The notes below the pieces were generated by a model, which saw nothing but the letters and a program-made list of their open reading frames with translations, had not been told where the DNA came from and did no database searches. Both the position numbers and the translations under genes were made by a program. This document shows positions 23,867 through 33,807 of a stretch of DNA of 58,997 nucleotides, one piece after another. How positions within the stretch are numbered: the stretch's first letter is position 1; every line of letters starts with the position of its first letter. Origin of the DNA: RUG14300 sp964391805 (lineage in GTDB: Bacteria; Bacillota; Clostridia; Christensenellales; CAG-1252); the NCBI GenBank assembly GCA_964391805.1, contig CAYMNK010000012.1, positions 1 through 58,997 on the forward strand, read 5' to 3'.

Positions 23867-26194
23867 ATGAAAGTAATAAAGGTAGTGAGTTTAATTCTTC
23901 TCATTTCCATACTCTTAGTAGGATGCTCAAATACCGAATTCAATTATATATTCGGTGACGATATCAAGTTTGAGGAAGGAAAGGAGTTGACGGACGGAAT
24001 AGACCCGTTCGGCGAGAAGGGATTATATGAAGACCCCGAGGTAGAGATAGACGGTGTCCGTGAAGAGGAGTACGATTATCCCAAGGGAAGCGGAAGATAT
24101 ACCGTTTATACGAGCGAAACCGAAACGACTTATATTTCGATATATAAGGGTGAACGCGGTATTTACTTCCTCTTCGAGTGTGACGACGATTGTTTGTCCT
24201 GTCTAAACGTTGAGGACATCAATCTTGTTACCGCTCAATCCGACTCGGTAGAGCTTTATGTGGATACATACGGCGCAGGTGGAACCCAAAGGGGCAATAA
24301 TCAATACGAATTCCGTGTAACTGCATCGGGCCGTACTTATTCGTATCTAACAGGATTTGTTGCGCGTGTATTTACCTACGGAACGCTTAACGATCATACC
24401 GATACCGACGAAGGCTTTAATGTCGAAGGATACATTTCCTATTCGGTATTAGGAGATGACGTTGACAAAAACACACCGACATCATTTGCTTTTGCACGTG
24501 TAACCAAGACGGGAAACAAAGGCTTTGTTTGGCATGGTAGTGTTGATCCTCAGGTTCCTAATAATTATCTAATTTTAAACGGCGATAACAAATTCTACAC
24601 TTTGGAAAATTGTCCTACAAGCGGTGTTATTGACGGAAGATTATTAGATGTTCTTGGGCGTCCCGTAGTAAGCGCAAAGGTTTCTGCAGAGGGATATAAA
24701 ACTGTATATACCGACGCTGAAGGACGTTACTCCCTCAATATTACCGATTGTACGAGCGATATTCAAGTAAGTTTTTCCAAAAAGAACTATCTCGATAATT
24801 CGCTAACTGTTAAGAAATCGGATTTAAGGAATGCAAAAGCGAATACCCTTGATGTAGGAGACTCTCTATTCCTTGCCGAAGCGGAAGCCGACTATACAAC
24901 GACTATAAAGGGTGTAATAACCGAAAGAGACGGAACGACGCCTATTGCCAATGCATTGGTTGAGGCCAACGGCGCGAGTGCGAGATCGGACGCTAACGGT
25001 AATTACACGCTCGAAGCAAGCCTATCTGGTTATAGCGGTAAAGTAACGTTCTCGGCCGACAACCATTTATCATATACCAAGAGTATAGGAATATTGGATG
25101 TAAATATTAACGGAACGACCGAACTCGGTGTTTCGAGTTTGGACGAAAGTTCAGGCAGTTCGATCGATTTCGGTAGAAATAGTTCGAATCATGCAACCGC
25201 AAGAATTGTTAGAGGCGAAGATTCTTTCAAAATAGTACTTAAGACCGAATCTAAGATGGATGTAACGGGCTCCAACTTCGAAGTATTTATCGATACTAAG
25301 GATTCTTGCTCGATGAATAAGCGTGATTCAAGCGACTACTTGTTTGTATTCCAATACGCAGACGAGGGCGTATTAAGTTCGACCTGTTACGGCGGCGGTT
25401 CTGTCAATACGAGAAGCATTGCTACCAAGTACGGTAGACTTAACGAGTTGTATTATGTAGAGGTAGATATTCCTTATTCGGTAATCGGAGTAGAAAAGGA
25501 CGAAACCTTCGGTTTGTATTTCGGAATCAAATGGAATTATGACTGGGTGGGTATGTACGACCATGCAGGCGATTATATTCCCGCAGAAGCGACTATAAAC
25601 TATGTTCGTTTCGATGCCGACTCTAAGTTGTTTGATGCTTCGAGCAATACCGAACCCGCAACTGATTTGACCTTTAAGGAAATAAATCTAATCGGTAATT
25701 ATAGCAGTCAAGAATCCGTTAAATATAATATAAGTTATGCAAGAGACGGCGGATATGTAATGCTCAAATTCGACCTTGCCGAAGGCTTAGGTATGTTGGA
25801 TCAAAGCCATTCTTTCAACATTTACTTCGATATGAGCTGTGACGGAGATAAGACGAAGCAAGATGCCGACTGTTATCACCTAACCATTTATCCGGGAAGA
25901 CCTGTTTCCGTCTATACCCGATATGGTGCTGACGGAGTGGAAGGTAAGACGAAAACTTACGAAAGCGATGCCGATGCAACATGGGCATACCTATATGGCA
26001 ATTCGATTTACGTTAAACTCGATACCGCTATTTTCGGCGGAGAAAGCGATGCAAACATAGGCTTCGGAATAGGAATGTGGAATGACGTTATCGGTGGCAA
26101 CTCCATTCTTTCAATGGACGGCGTTACTTGCAGTTTCGATAATCCTACTCATTATTTTGTTGTAGATTCCGAAGGCAATATCAGCATTAAATAG
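23867..26194 (+). CDS. Surface lipoprotein with CBM9-like and carboxypeptidase-regulatory-like domains
   Basis: 775 residues, lipobox LLVGC with C20. A DOMON/CBM9-like sandwich (about 50-245) opens the mature protein. It is followed by two CarboxypepD-regulatory-like folds (GVIDGRLLDVLGRPVVSAKV and GVITERDGTTPIANALVEA), each ending in the typical TDAEGRYSL or SDANGNYTL. Two further CBM9-like domains follow (about 430-580 and 590-775, with FEVFIDTKD and FNIYFDMSC). No catalytic motif was seen. It probably binds glycan at the cell surface for the enzymes encoded next. The gap from araC is 18 bases and a GGAG SD is present. Confidence 0.78.
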   Translation: MKVIKVVSLILLISILLVGCSNTEFNYIFGDDIKFEEGKELTDGIDPFGEKGLYEDPEVEIDGVREEEYDYPKGSGRYTVYTSETETTYISIYKGERGIYFLFECDDDCLSCLNVEDINLVTAQSDSVELYVDTYGAGGTQRGNNQYEFRVTASGRTYSYLTGFVARVFTYGTLNDHTDTDEGFNVEGYISYSVLGDDVDKNTPTSFAFARVTKTGNKGFVWHGSVDPQVPNNYLILNGDNKFYTLENCPTSGVIDGRLLDVLGRPVVSAKVSAEGYKTVYTDAEGRYSLNITDCTSDIQVSFSKKNYLDNSLTVKKSDLRNAKANTLDVGDSLFLAEAEADYTTTIKGVITERDGTTPIANALVEANGASARSDANGNYTLEASLSGYSGKVTFSADNHLSYTKSIGILDVNINGTTELGVSSLDESSGSSIDFGRNSSNHATARIVRGEDSFKIVLKTESKMDVTGSNFEVFIDTKDSCSMNKRDSSDYLFVFQYADEGVLSSTCYGGGSVNTRSIATKYGRLNELYYVEVDIPYSVIGVEKDETFGLYFGIKWNYDWVGMYDHAGDYIPAEATINYVRFDADSKLFDASSNTEPATDLTFKEINLIGNYSSQESVKYNISYARDGGYVMLKFDLAEGLGMLDQSHSFNIYFDMSCDGDKTKQDADCYHLTIYPGRPVSVYTRYGADGVEGKTKTYESDADATWAYLYGNSIYVKLDTAIFGGESDANIGFGIGMWNDVIGGNSILSMDGVTCSFDNPTHYFVVDSEGNISIK

Positions 26195-26203
26195 GAGACT
26201 ATT

Positions 26204-28636
26204 ATGAAGAAAGTAATTAGTGCATTTTTAATTATAATGATATTCATTCTCACGGTCGGGACAGTTGGATGTTCGAAGGTGGAAGATGTTTATGTTAATA
26301 ACAATTCCGCACTTCAAACACCGCCTGCGGAGAGTGAAACCTATAAAAACTTTTTCGAGGACGACAGAATAGTCAACCAATGGGAAGACTACGGTATAGG
26401 TGATCCGTTCATTTATAGATTTGACGGATACTATTATCTCTGTTGTTCGACCAAAGCGGGTAGATACGGAGTCAAGGCTTGGAAATCCACAGACCTTTTA
26501 AACTGGGAACCTGTCGATAACGGTGTAAGTAAAAAGGGCTATATCGTATCCGATGACGTAGTAGAATCTTACGATGCTTACGCAAGCGAAGTATATTATC
26601 TTGACGGTGTATTCTATCTTGTAGAATCCAGTAACGGTAAAGGACACTATGTATTATCAAGTACTTCCCCTGAAGGACCTTTCGAACTTATATCGGACGG
26701 AAGAATCGATAATAAAATAGACGGTAGTTTCTATATGGATATAAACGGTAAAATGGTTCTGTTTAGTGCTAACGGTACCGTTGATGCCGCATATATGTCC
26801 GATGATATGACCTCAGCAGAAGACAAGGTTGCACTTACCAATTGTAATATGTCGGGTTGGACCGAAGGGCCGGAATTGCTCACGAGAAACGGAATTAGGT
26901 ATTATTTCTATACCGGTAACGGCGTTACCCAAAGAGCATATCGTATCAACTACAGTTACGGTTCCGCCGAAAAATCCATTTTTGAGGACGACATCACCGT
27001 TGGACAAAACGTTCTTATCAATACGGATGACGATTGGTATGGTTTAGGACACGGTTGTGTAGTAATGGGACCTGACCTTGACAGCTATTATCTTGGATTC
27101 CATACTTCATATAGCGAAGGAAACAGTGGTGGTAGAAGATTCAGTATCGGTAGACTTCTCTTCAACGGAACCGATGTTGTAATGCAACATACCGGTCTTT
27201 ACGATAATATCGTTCCTACGCTTGCCGATTATTCGGAATATGATTCATCAAATTTGACCGTAGAAAACGGATTCCTTTTGAGCAATGCATCTCACGAAGA
27301 TGCCTTCACCGTTGAGTTTAATTTCACGGGAACAGATAAACTCGTTTTCTCTTATCAAGATAGCAATAACTATGGATATGTGATTTTTGACGGCAGTAAG
27401 ATAGAGATTCACGCCGTTGAAAACGGAAAAGATACTTTAAGAGGCAGTTGTAATACCTATAGATCCTATAATACGAGCGTATTCCACGCGATTAGAATAG
27501 GATATAAGGACGGATTGATGGACGTAACGTTTGACTATCAAGAGATCGCTAACGATATCGAGGTAGGTAGTTTCTCAGGCGGTAAGACCGGTTATTCCGA
27601 AAATCTCAGCTATAAAGGAAGTTTGATTTTCAATAACACTGCTCATGGCGACAGCGATAAAGAAGCGGTAAAGATGGAGAACATCCCTTCGACAACCTAT
27701 GATTACGCTTTAAGTAACATTAGCGATAGTAGCGGTATCAGAGAGGCTCGTCAAACGTTAGTTAAAGATATAACCGAAAATACGTATGAAATGAATCTTG
27801 CTTCAGTCGGTGATTATGCAACCTATTTAGTTAACGTAACCGAAAGCGGTACATACGGACTCGATATGGTATTGGACTGTAAGCATTACGGTAAAACGAT
27901 AGGTGTCCAAGTTGACGGCGGTGCGGTAACAAAATGGACTATACCCGATTACAGCGTATACGCTTATGACGGATATCTTAGAACCAAGGTTGCCGATCTT
28001 AACTTAGAAAAAGGAAATCACTATATTACCATATGGAACGTTGAAGATGCTTTTGCTTTCCAAATGATGTATTGTGAAAAGAATTATAGTGTATCAGGAA
28101 CGGTTTACGAGCACGATCTCAAGACATATCCCGAATACGGTATCGGATATCCTACATTCTTCGATTCGACGGATGACGGATTGGTGACTTCCAATATGGC
28201 AAGATATCTCTGCACATTCGGTAACGGAACGCTCGAAGACCTTGAAATCAGTTGTGATATCACTTTAAGCGGTGATAACGGAACGGGTACATTGGGAATT
28301 GTAATCGCGGCGGATAACTGGGCATTCAACAATACCGATCTCGATAACTATAAGTCTATACAAGGCGATTATTTCGCACTTAATAACACAAAGGTAACGA
28401 TTATAAGATCGGATTATCAATATTCCGATGAAACTTGTCGTGACATATTCATGTTTGAAACAGGTAGGACCTACAACATCAAGGCTGTTAAGTCGGGTAA
28501 GGTTCTTACGATGTATGTTGACGGCGTAAAGGTACTCGAAACCTTTGACCCAATGGGAAGAACTAGAGGATATTGCGGACTATATTCTAACTTTATAGGA
28601 GGAGTATTCTCTAATTTGAAAATAAAAACTTTATAA
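26204..28636 (+). CDS. GH43-like glycosidase lipoprotein with carbohydrate-binding domains
   Basis: 810 residues, lipobox TVGC with C23. A five-bladed propeller (about 55-345) shows the three GH43 acids: D67 in GIGDPFIYRFDGYYYL, an Asp in KIDGSFYMD near 168, and E221 in WTEGPEL. This suggests an exo- or endo-acting arabinosidase/xylosidase/galactosidase type enzyme. A LamG-like segment (about 360-490), a CBM6/35-like domain (about 530-630, VGDYATYLVNVTESGTYGL) and a terminal CBM66-like sandwich (about 680-810, GRTYNIKAVKSGKVLTMYVDG) follow. It should trim an external glycan before uptake. Specificity cannot be deduced. Confidence 0.82.
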   Translation: MKKVISAFLIIMIFILTVGTVGCSKVEDVYVNNNSALQTPPAESETYKNFFEDDRIVNQWEDYGIGDPFIYRFDGYYYLCCSTKAGRYGVKAWKSTDLLNWEPVDNGVSKKGYIVSDDVVESYDAYASEVYYLDGVFYLVESSNGKGHYVLSSTSPEGPFELISDGRIDNKIDGSFYMDINGKMVLFSANGTVDAAYMSDDMTSAEDKVALTNCNMSGWTEGPELLTRNGIRYYFYTGNGVTQRAYRINYSYGSAEKSIFEDDITVGQNVLINTDDDWYGLGHGCVVMGPDLDSYYLGFHTSYSEGNSGGRRFSIGRLLFNGTDVVMQHTGLYDNIVPTLADYSEYDSSNLTVENGFLLSNASHEDAFTVEFNFTGTDKLVFSYQDSNNYGYVIFDGSKIEIHAVENGKDTLRGSCNTYRSYNTSVFHAIRIGYKDGLMDVTFDYQEIANDIEVGSFSGGKTGYSENLSYKGSLIFNNTAHGDSDKEAVKMENIPSTTYDYALSNISDSSGIREARQTLVKDITENTYEMNLASVGDYATYLVNVTESGTYGLDMVLDCKHYGKTIGVQVDGGAVTKWTIPDYSVYAYDGYLRTKVADLNLEKGNHYITIWNVEDAFAFQMMYCEKNYSVSGTVYEHDLKTYPEYGIGYPTFFDSTDDGLVTSNMARYLCTFGNGTLEDLEISCDITLSGDNGTGTLGIVIAADNWAFNNTDLDNYKSIQGDYFALNNTKVTIIRSDYQYSDETCRDIFMFETGRTYNIKAVKSGKVLTMYVDGVKVLETFDPMGRTRGYCGLYSNFIGGVFSNLKIKTL

Positions 28637-28655
28637 AGAGGAAGGTGGAACAATT

Positions 28656-31388
28656 ATGAAGAAAAACAGATTATTAGTAGTAATTGCCTGTTTATTATTG
28701 ATCTTCGTGCTTGTAGGATGTGCCGATGCTTTGGCTGACCAAAGAACAGAGGCAATCTCTCAAGCAGAAGCACTATTACAAGGAGAGGACTATGCCGGTC
28801 TTGACGAAAGCATCGTTCAGGGTGTAATCGACACGGCTGTAAGTTCGATCGGTTCAGCCGAGACCGCAGAGGATATTCAAAAGGCAGTATCCGATGCAAT
28901 CGCTACCCTTGATAAACTTGTTTTAGACGGCGTTAAGTCAAGTTCTAAACAAGAGTTAGAGGCGTATGTCGACTTGAGTTCGGTTAGTGCGGAAGTAAAG
29001 ACTCTTATCGAGTCGAAAATAAGCGAGGCAAAAACGGCAATCAATGAATGTGTTTCCAAGGCTGATGTTGATGCAAAGTTTAATGCTGTCAAAGCTGAGA
29101 TTGACGTAATAGTAGCAAGGGGGGGGGTAGAAATCGCTCTTAATGCATACGATTTATCTAAGTACAGCGATGCAAATAAAGCCATCATCGAGGGAAAAAT
29201 TGCGAGTGCAAAGGAAGCAGTTGCATCTTTGTCGAGCGTAGCGGAAATCAACGCAAAACTTCAAGAAGTAAAAGCAGAAATCGATGCTATCCCCACAATT
29301 CTTAAAGAAGCACAAAATAGTGCCATTGCCGAATTAGAAGGCTATATAACCGATAAAGATAACTATAGCGAGAAAGGACTTGCAGAGATTGATAGAATTA
29401 TCGCCGATGCAAAAGAAAACATTAATAAAGCAAGCGATACCGAATTAATTTCGAGCATGGTAGAAGATGCGAAAGACGAGCTTGATGATGTATTAACTAT
29501 TCAAGAAGAAAAGGAAGCATCCGTTCTTGAATTAAAGAATTCAATGACAAGCTTTGTCGGTGAAGTTGTTGAAAATTATACCACGGTAGAGGGTACCAAT
29601 ATTATTATCGATACAGTTGAACAAAATAGTACTATCCTTTATTTCGGAAGTCAAGAGGGTAATACCGCTACCGTGTTTGATACATATTTGACAGTTAATT
29701 ATAGAAACACCGAGTGGTCGTCTATTGCTATTCGCTTCCGTGCATGGGATACGTCAACCTGCTATATTGTTGATGTGAAGGACGGTTCCCTTGTTTTCAA
29801 GAAAGATAGATGGGATACGACGATTAACGATAAGGAATCGACTGTTATCATCAAAGATTCCAATGGAATCAAACAAGATACAAAGGTTCATCTACAAATA
29901 ATCTCTTGGGGTTGGACCAAAAAGGTTCTTATTGACGGCGAATGTGTATTCTCTAGAGTAGAAGATGATTATAATGCCGGTAGAATTTATATCGAAACAT
30001 GGCAAGCAGGCGTAACTCTTAGTGATCCTACCTATATCGAATATGCAACCGATGCCGAATTAGAGACAGTATGGGGAGAAGAACTTGCAAAGGAATGCAT
30101 CAATAAAACCGAACAAGAAAAATTGGACGAAGCGAAGGCTGAAGCAAAGACTGAAATAGCTTCTTACATAGAGAATGTTAATATTTACAGCGAAGCAAAT
30201 CAAGCAGTTATCGCAGGCATTATAGAAGCTTGTAATTCTGCTATTGATAATTGTACTTCTGTTGAGGCAGTCAATGTAGCTGTTGTTGCAGTAAAAGCTC
30301 AACTCGATGCTGTTTATACAATTGAAGAAGAGGAAGCTTTGGCTTCTGCGATTGCAAATGCAAAAAATGAAATATCTTCTCATTTGAGTGATGTTGAAAC
30401 TGCTTACAGTGAAGCAAAACAAGCTCAAATTGCTTCTATTATTTTAGAGGCTAATAGTACTATCGAGGCATGTAAGAGTATCGATGAGGTTAATGAGGCG
30501 TTAGCAAAAATCAAGAAACAACTTAACGCGGTTCCCACTATAGAGCAAGAGGCTAACGCTGAGTTTTTAGCTAAAAAAGAAGATGCAAAAACAGCAATAG
30601 CTTCTTATATAGAGAATCTTAATGACTACAGCGAAACAAATCAAGCCGTAATTGCCAAGATTATTAGCGACGGTAATGACGCAATTGACGGTTGTGGAAA
30701 CGATGCCGCTTTGGAATCTGCTGTTGAAGAAATCAAGAAAGCTCTTGACACTGTTTTAACCATTGCTCAAGAAACTCTTGCCGCTCAAACGGCACGTGCT
30801 CAAACATTCCTCGAATCCTTGTCCGGAAATGAAGCACTCCTTGCAAAGGCAAGTGTTGTGGACGGAAAACTTGTGTTTGATTCGAAAATAGCAGGTTTCG
30901 GTGGAGACGTTCAATGCGGTAATAAAGAGGGAAATATGAACAAGGCATTTGATACCTATATCACCATAGATTATAACAGTACTGAGTGGGATTGGGTAAC
31001 AATTCGTTTCTGTGCGTATGATACAAACACTTGTCTAAAAATGGAGATAAGAGATAGTGGAATCAAGATATTTAAGAGCGAATGGGGCAAAGATGATGTT
31101 TTACTCGTTGAAAGCGATAAGGGTATTAAAAACGGACAAGAAGCACATTTGCAAATAATAACCAAGGGTTGGACCAAGATGGTTGTTGTAGACGGTGTAT
31201 GTATATTCAAATGCTGGCCCAATGCTTTCCATGTAGGTTATACTATGATAGGACCATGGGAGTGCGGTATTACTCTAAGAGATCCTATTTATACCGAATA
31301 CGACAGTGAAGACGAAGTTCAAGCTGCATATGCAGACGTTCTTGCTTTATCATCCTATAATGAAGATGAACTAAACGGAAAATTTTAA
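28656..31388 (+). CDS. Surface lipoprotein of helical repeats and two duplicated beta-sandwich domains
   Basis: 910 residues, lipobox VLVGC with C22. Alpha-helical modules of about 65-70 residues (pattern YSEANQAVIAGII...AIDNC...VNVAVVAVKAQLDAV) occur around 30-290 and 480-690. They resemble FIVAR/GA-type three-helix bundles of Gram-positive surface proteins. Two related sandwich domains follow each helical block (about 300-470 and 705-890). They share FDTY, TEWxxxxIRF, D-T-x-T-C and GWTKxVxxDG, and so arose by duplication. No catalytic motif was seen; a stalk-plus-binding-domain role is inferred. A run of nine G (29119-29127) lies in the coding sequence, so slippage would switch the protein off. 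Confidence 0.8.
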   Translation: MKKNRLLVVIACLLLIFVLVGCADALADQRTEAISQAEALLQGEDYAGLDESIVQGVIDTAVSSIGSAETAEDIQKAVSDAIATLDKLVLDGVKSSSKQELEAYVDLSSVSAEVKTLIESKISEAKTAINECVSKADVDAKFNAVKAEIDVIVARGGVEIALNAYDLSKYSDANKAIIEGKIASAKEAVASLSSVAEINAKLQEVKAEIDAIPTILKEAQNSAIAELEGYITDKDNYSEKGLAEIDRIIADAKENINKASDTELISSMVEDAKDELDDVLTIQEEKEASVLELKNSMTSFVGEVVENYTTVEGTNIIIDTVEQNSTILYFGSQEGNTATVFDTYLTVNYRNTEWSSIAIRFRAWDTSTCYIVDVKDGSLVFKKDRWDTTINDKESTVIIKDSNGIKQDTKVHLQIISWGWTKKVLIDGECVFSRVEDDYNAGRIYIETWQAGVTLSDPTYIEYATDAELETVWGEELAKECINKTEQEKLDEAKAEAKTEIASYIENVNIYSEANQAVIAGIIEACNSAIDNCTSVEAVNVAVVAVKAQLDAVYTIEEEEALASAIANAKNEISSHLSDVETAYSEAKQAQIASIILEANSTIEACKSIDEVNEALAKIKKQLNAVPTIEQEANAEFLAKKEDAKTAIASYIENLNDYSETNQAVIAKIISDGNDAIDGCGNDAALESAVEEIKKALDTVLTIAQETLAAQTARAQTFLESLSGNEALLAKASVVDGKLVFDSKIAGFGGDVQCGNKEGNMNKAFDTYITIDYNSTEWDWVTIRFCAYDTNTCLKMEIRDSGIKIFKSEWGKDDVLLVESDKGIKNGQEAHLQIITKGWTKMVVVDGVCIFKCWPNAFHVGYTMIGPWECGITLRDPIYTEYDSEDEVQAAYADVLALSSYNEDELNGKF

Positions 31389-31428
31389 TAATTAACAAAC
31401 AAAAATAATAATTTTTTACAAATCAATG

Positions 31429-31458
31429 CACTTAGCGGACGATTTTGCCCGCTAAGTG
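31429..31458 (+). other. Intercistronic stem-loop before the binding-protein gene
   Basis: CACTTAGCGG and CCGCTAAGTG form a perfect ten-pair stem with a ten-base loop. No T-run follows, so it is not a standard terminator. It lies eight bases before the GAGG SD of the solute-binding protein gene. It may stabilise one mRNA segment or tune expression of the transporter relative to the upstream lipoproteins. Confidence 0.65.
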
Positions 31459-31478
31459 TTTACAATGAGGTGAATTTG

Positions 31479-32876
31479 ATGAAAAAAACAATTTCGATTA
31501 TAGCGATAATATGCTTGGTTTGTCTATTAGCCACCACTTGTGTCGGTTGCTTGTCAAATCCGGACGTAGACAATCAAGTATACGAAGAATTCGATCCTAA
31601 TAAGCAATATGAATTGGACTTTTTAGGTTGGGGGAGTATCGCGGAACAAAAGAATTTCCAAGAAATGATTTCAGCATTTATGAACCAATATCCTAATGTC
31701 AAGGTGTTTTATAGTGCAATAAGCGATACGACTTCTTACTCTAATAACTTAGTAAATAATGCGGATAATCTACCCGATGTATTCTATGTTCCCGACTGGG
31801 ACTATATCAAATGGGTTGATTCCGGTAAACTTCTTAATCTTGCACCCTATCTATCAGATTCCGAAATCGATAGTCTTTGGGATATGTCTATTGATATGTT
31901 CCGCTGGGATGCCGACACTAAGACGGTAGGTACGGGCGACGACATTTACGGATTACCTAAGGATTTAGGACCGTATGCCATAGTTTACAATAAAACTCTT
32001 ATGCTTCAGCTTATAGAAGAATATAACCTCGACGTTACCCTTCCCTCTGCAACCGAACCTATGACTTTTAGCGAGTTTAAGGAGTATTTGGGAGCATTTA
32101 AGGGGTTAAAGGTTGATGGTAAAGCCATTGTTCCTTTGACTCACTATGAAGCAAGCACCGCCGTATATTCTAATAATGCAAATTATTATACCGACGACAG
32201 TGCCACAACGAGTGCGATCAATACCGATAACTTTATCGATGCTATTCAGTTTGTTGCAGACCTATCTCTTGAGGGACTTGCTGCCGACTATGCATCTGCC
32301 GCATCTTCGAGTGCGTTGACGAAGTTTGCTTCGCAACAATGTCTTTTCACTTGGATGGGACCTTGGGATATGAGAACTTATTGGGAAAGTCTTTCCTTTG
32401 AATTCGATATTATGCCTGTTCCGGTAGGTGAAGCAGAAGGTTCTAAGTCAACCACACTTATCGGTACTGTTGCTTATTCTGTCAGTGCTGCAAGCAAAAA
32501 TAAAGCCGCAGCCGTATTGCTTGCTAAATGGTTAGCCACCAGTGAAGAAGCCGCTCAAATGAATTATCAACTTGGTCAAGCGATGCCTAATATTCAATCT
32601 ATGGCAAATAACGAGTGGCTCAATAACGTTGGCCTCGAGGGTATCAAGACATATCCGAAAACAAAGTCTGTATTTATCGATCCGGTAAAAGGAACGGACA
32701 CGATGACCGGTAAATATCGTCCTTACTATTACACATACGAAAAGACCGCATATGACGATCTAATGGATAAACTCAATCCTGTTTGGGCAGGTCAAAAGAC
32801 GGCAAGAGAGGTAATATCGAGTTACGCCGATACATACCAAGAAAAACTAACAAGGATACATAAAAACTTAGAATAG
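31479..32876 (+). CDS. ABC sugar transporter solute-binding lipoprotein
   Basis: A 465-residue family 1 extracellular binding protein with lipobox TCVGC, C24. The mature start ELDFLGWGS..EQKNFQEMISAFMNQYPNVKV, the LPDVFYVPDW segment, and the later YGLPKDLGPYAIVYNK and FTWMGPWDM stretches are typical of oligosaccharide-binding proteins of the MalE/CUT1 class. ATG at 31479 has GAGG eight bases upstream; a GTG three codons earlier is less well placed. It precedes two permease genes and would deliver oligosaccharides from the lipoprotein enzymes to them. Confidence 0.93.
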   Translation: MKKTISIIAIICLVCLLATTCVGCLSNPDVDNQVYEEFDPNKQYELDFLGWGSIAEQKNFQEMISAFMNQYPNVKVFYSAISDTTSYSNNLVNNADNLPDVFYVPDWDYIKWVDSGKLLNLAPYLSDSEIDSLWDMSIDMFRWDADTKTVGTGDDIYGLPKDLGPYAIVYNKTLMLQLIEEYNLDVTLPSATEPMTFSEFKEYLGAFKGLKVDGKAIVPLTHYEASTAVYSNNANYYTDDSATTSAINTDNFIDAIQFVADLSLEGLAADYASAASSSALTKFASQQCLFTWMGPWDMRTYWESLSFEFDIMPVPVGEAEGSKSTTLIGTVAYSVSAASKNKAAAVLLAKWLATSEEAAQMNYQLGQAMPNIQSMANNEWLNNVGLEGIKTYPKTKSVFIDPVKGTDTMTGKYRPYYYTYEKTAYDDLMDKLNPVWAGQKTAREVISSYADTYQEKLTRIHKNLE

Positions 32877-32892
32877 AACGGAGGTTTAAGCC

Positions 32893-33807
32893 GTGCAGGA
32901 ACTGAATTTATTATATAAAGAAAGACGCCATAAAAGGAAAATGAATGCAAAAACCAAAGAACAGCTCTGTGGCTATCTATTTGTATTGGTTCCTGTTTTG
33001 GGCTTTCTTCTGTTCACAGCGTGGGCTTTAGGATATTCGGTATTTATGTCTTTTACCGATTTTAATCCGATAAAAGGAACATACAAGTTTGTCGGATTCC
33101 AAAATTACATAGACATATTCAAAGAAGAAAATTTCCGTGATGCGACACTCAATACCATATTGATGCTTTTGAGCATCCCGGTAGGTGCTTTCTTAGGTTT
33201 ATTGTTGGCTGTGTACTTGAAGAGGCTTGCAAAGGGGAAGACTTGGTTGACCATATTATACTATCTTCCCGCAGTAACCTCGAGCATTGCCGTAATGATA
33301 GTCTTTAGAGATCTGTTTAAAAACGGAGAGTACGGACTTATCAATAGCCTATTAGGTACCGATCTTAACTGGATATCCAATGACCCGTGGCTGATAAAAA
33401 TAGCGATAGTAATCAAAAATATTTGGGGCGGTATAGGTGGCTCGATGATTCTTTATTTGGCGGGCGTCAATAACATTCCCACGTCCTATTACGAAGTAGC
33501 TCGTGTTCAAGGTGCATCACATTGGCAACAGTTTGTCGATATAACCTTGCCTATGACCAATAACACATCATTTTATCTTATAGTTACCGGAATAATCGGC
33601 GGACTGCAAAGTTATGCCGATAGCCGTGTAATGGGTGGCGGAATGCCCGGTGCAAGAACCATAGTTTATTATATTTGGAATTATGGAATAAACCAATCTC
33701 AATACGGTTGGGCGAGTGCCGCATCTGTATTGCTATCCATAGTAATTTTGATTATAACCGTTATTTTGTTTACAAAATCGAATATATTTAGGGATGTGAG
33801 AAAATGA
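32893..33807 (+). CDS. ABC sugar permease, MalF-type
   Basis: 304 residues with six TM helices and the CUT1 permease EAA-loop region (SYYEVARVQGASHWQQFVDITLPM, near 203-226), which docks on the ATPase. The start is a GTG eight bases after GGAGG. An ATG at 32941 has a poor SD. The stop overlaps the next permease start (ATGA), as in translationally coupled permease pairs. Confidence 0.95.
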   Translation: MQELNLLYKERRHKRKMNAKTKEQLCGYLFVLVPVLGFLLFTAWALGYSVFMSFTDFNPIKGTYKFVGFQNYIDIFKEENFRDATLNTILMLLSIPVGAFLGLLLAVYLKRLAKGKTWLTILYYLPAVTSSIAVMIVFRDLFKNGEYGLINSLLGTDLNWISNDPWLIKIAIVIKNIWGGIGGSMILYLAGVNNIPTSYYEVARVQGASHWQQFVDITLPMTNNTSFYLIVTGIIGGLQSYADSRVMGGGMPGARTIVYYIWNYGINQSQYGWASAASVLLSIVILIITVILFTKSNIFRDVRK

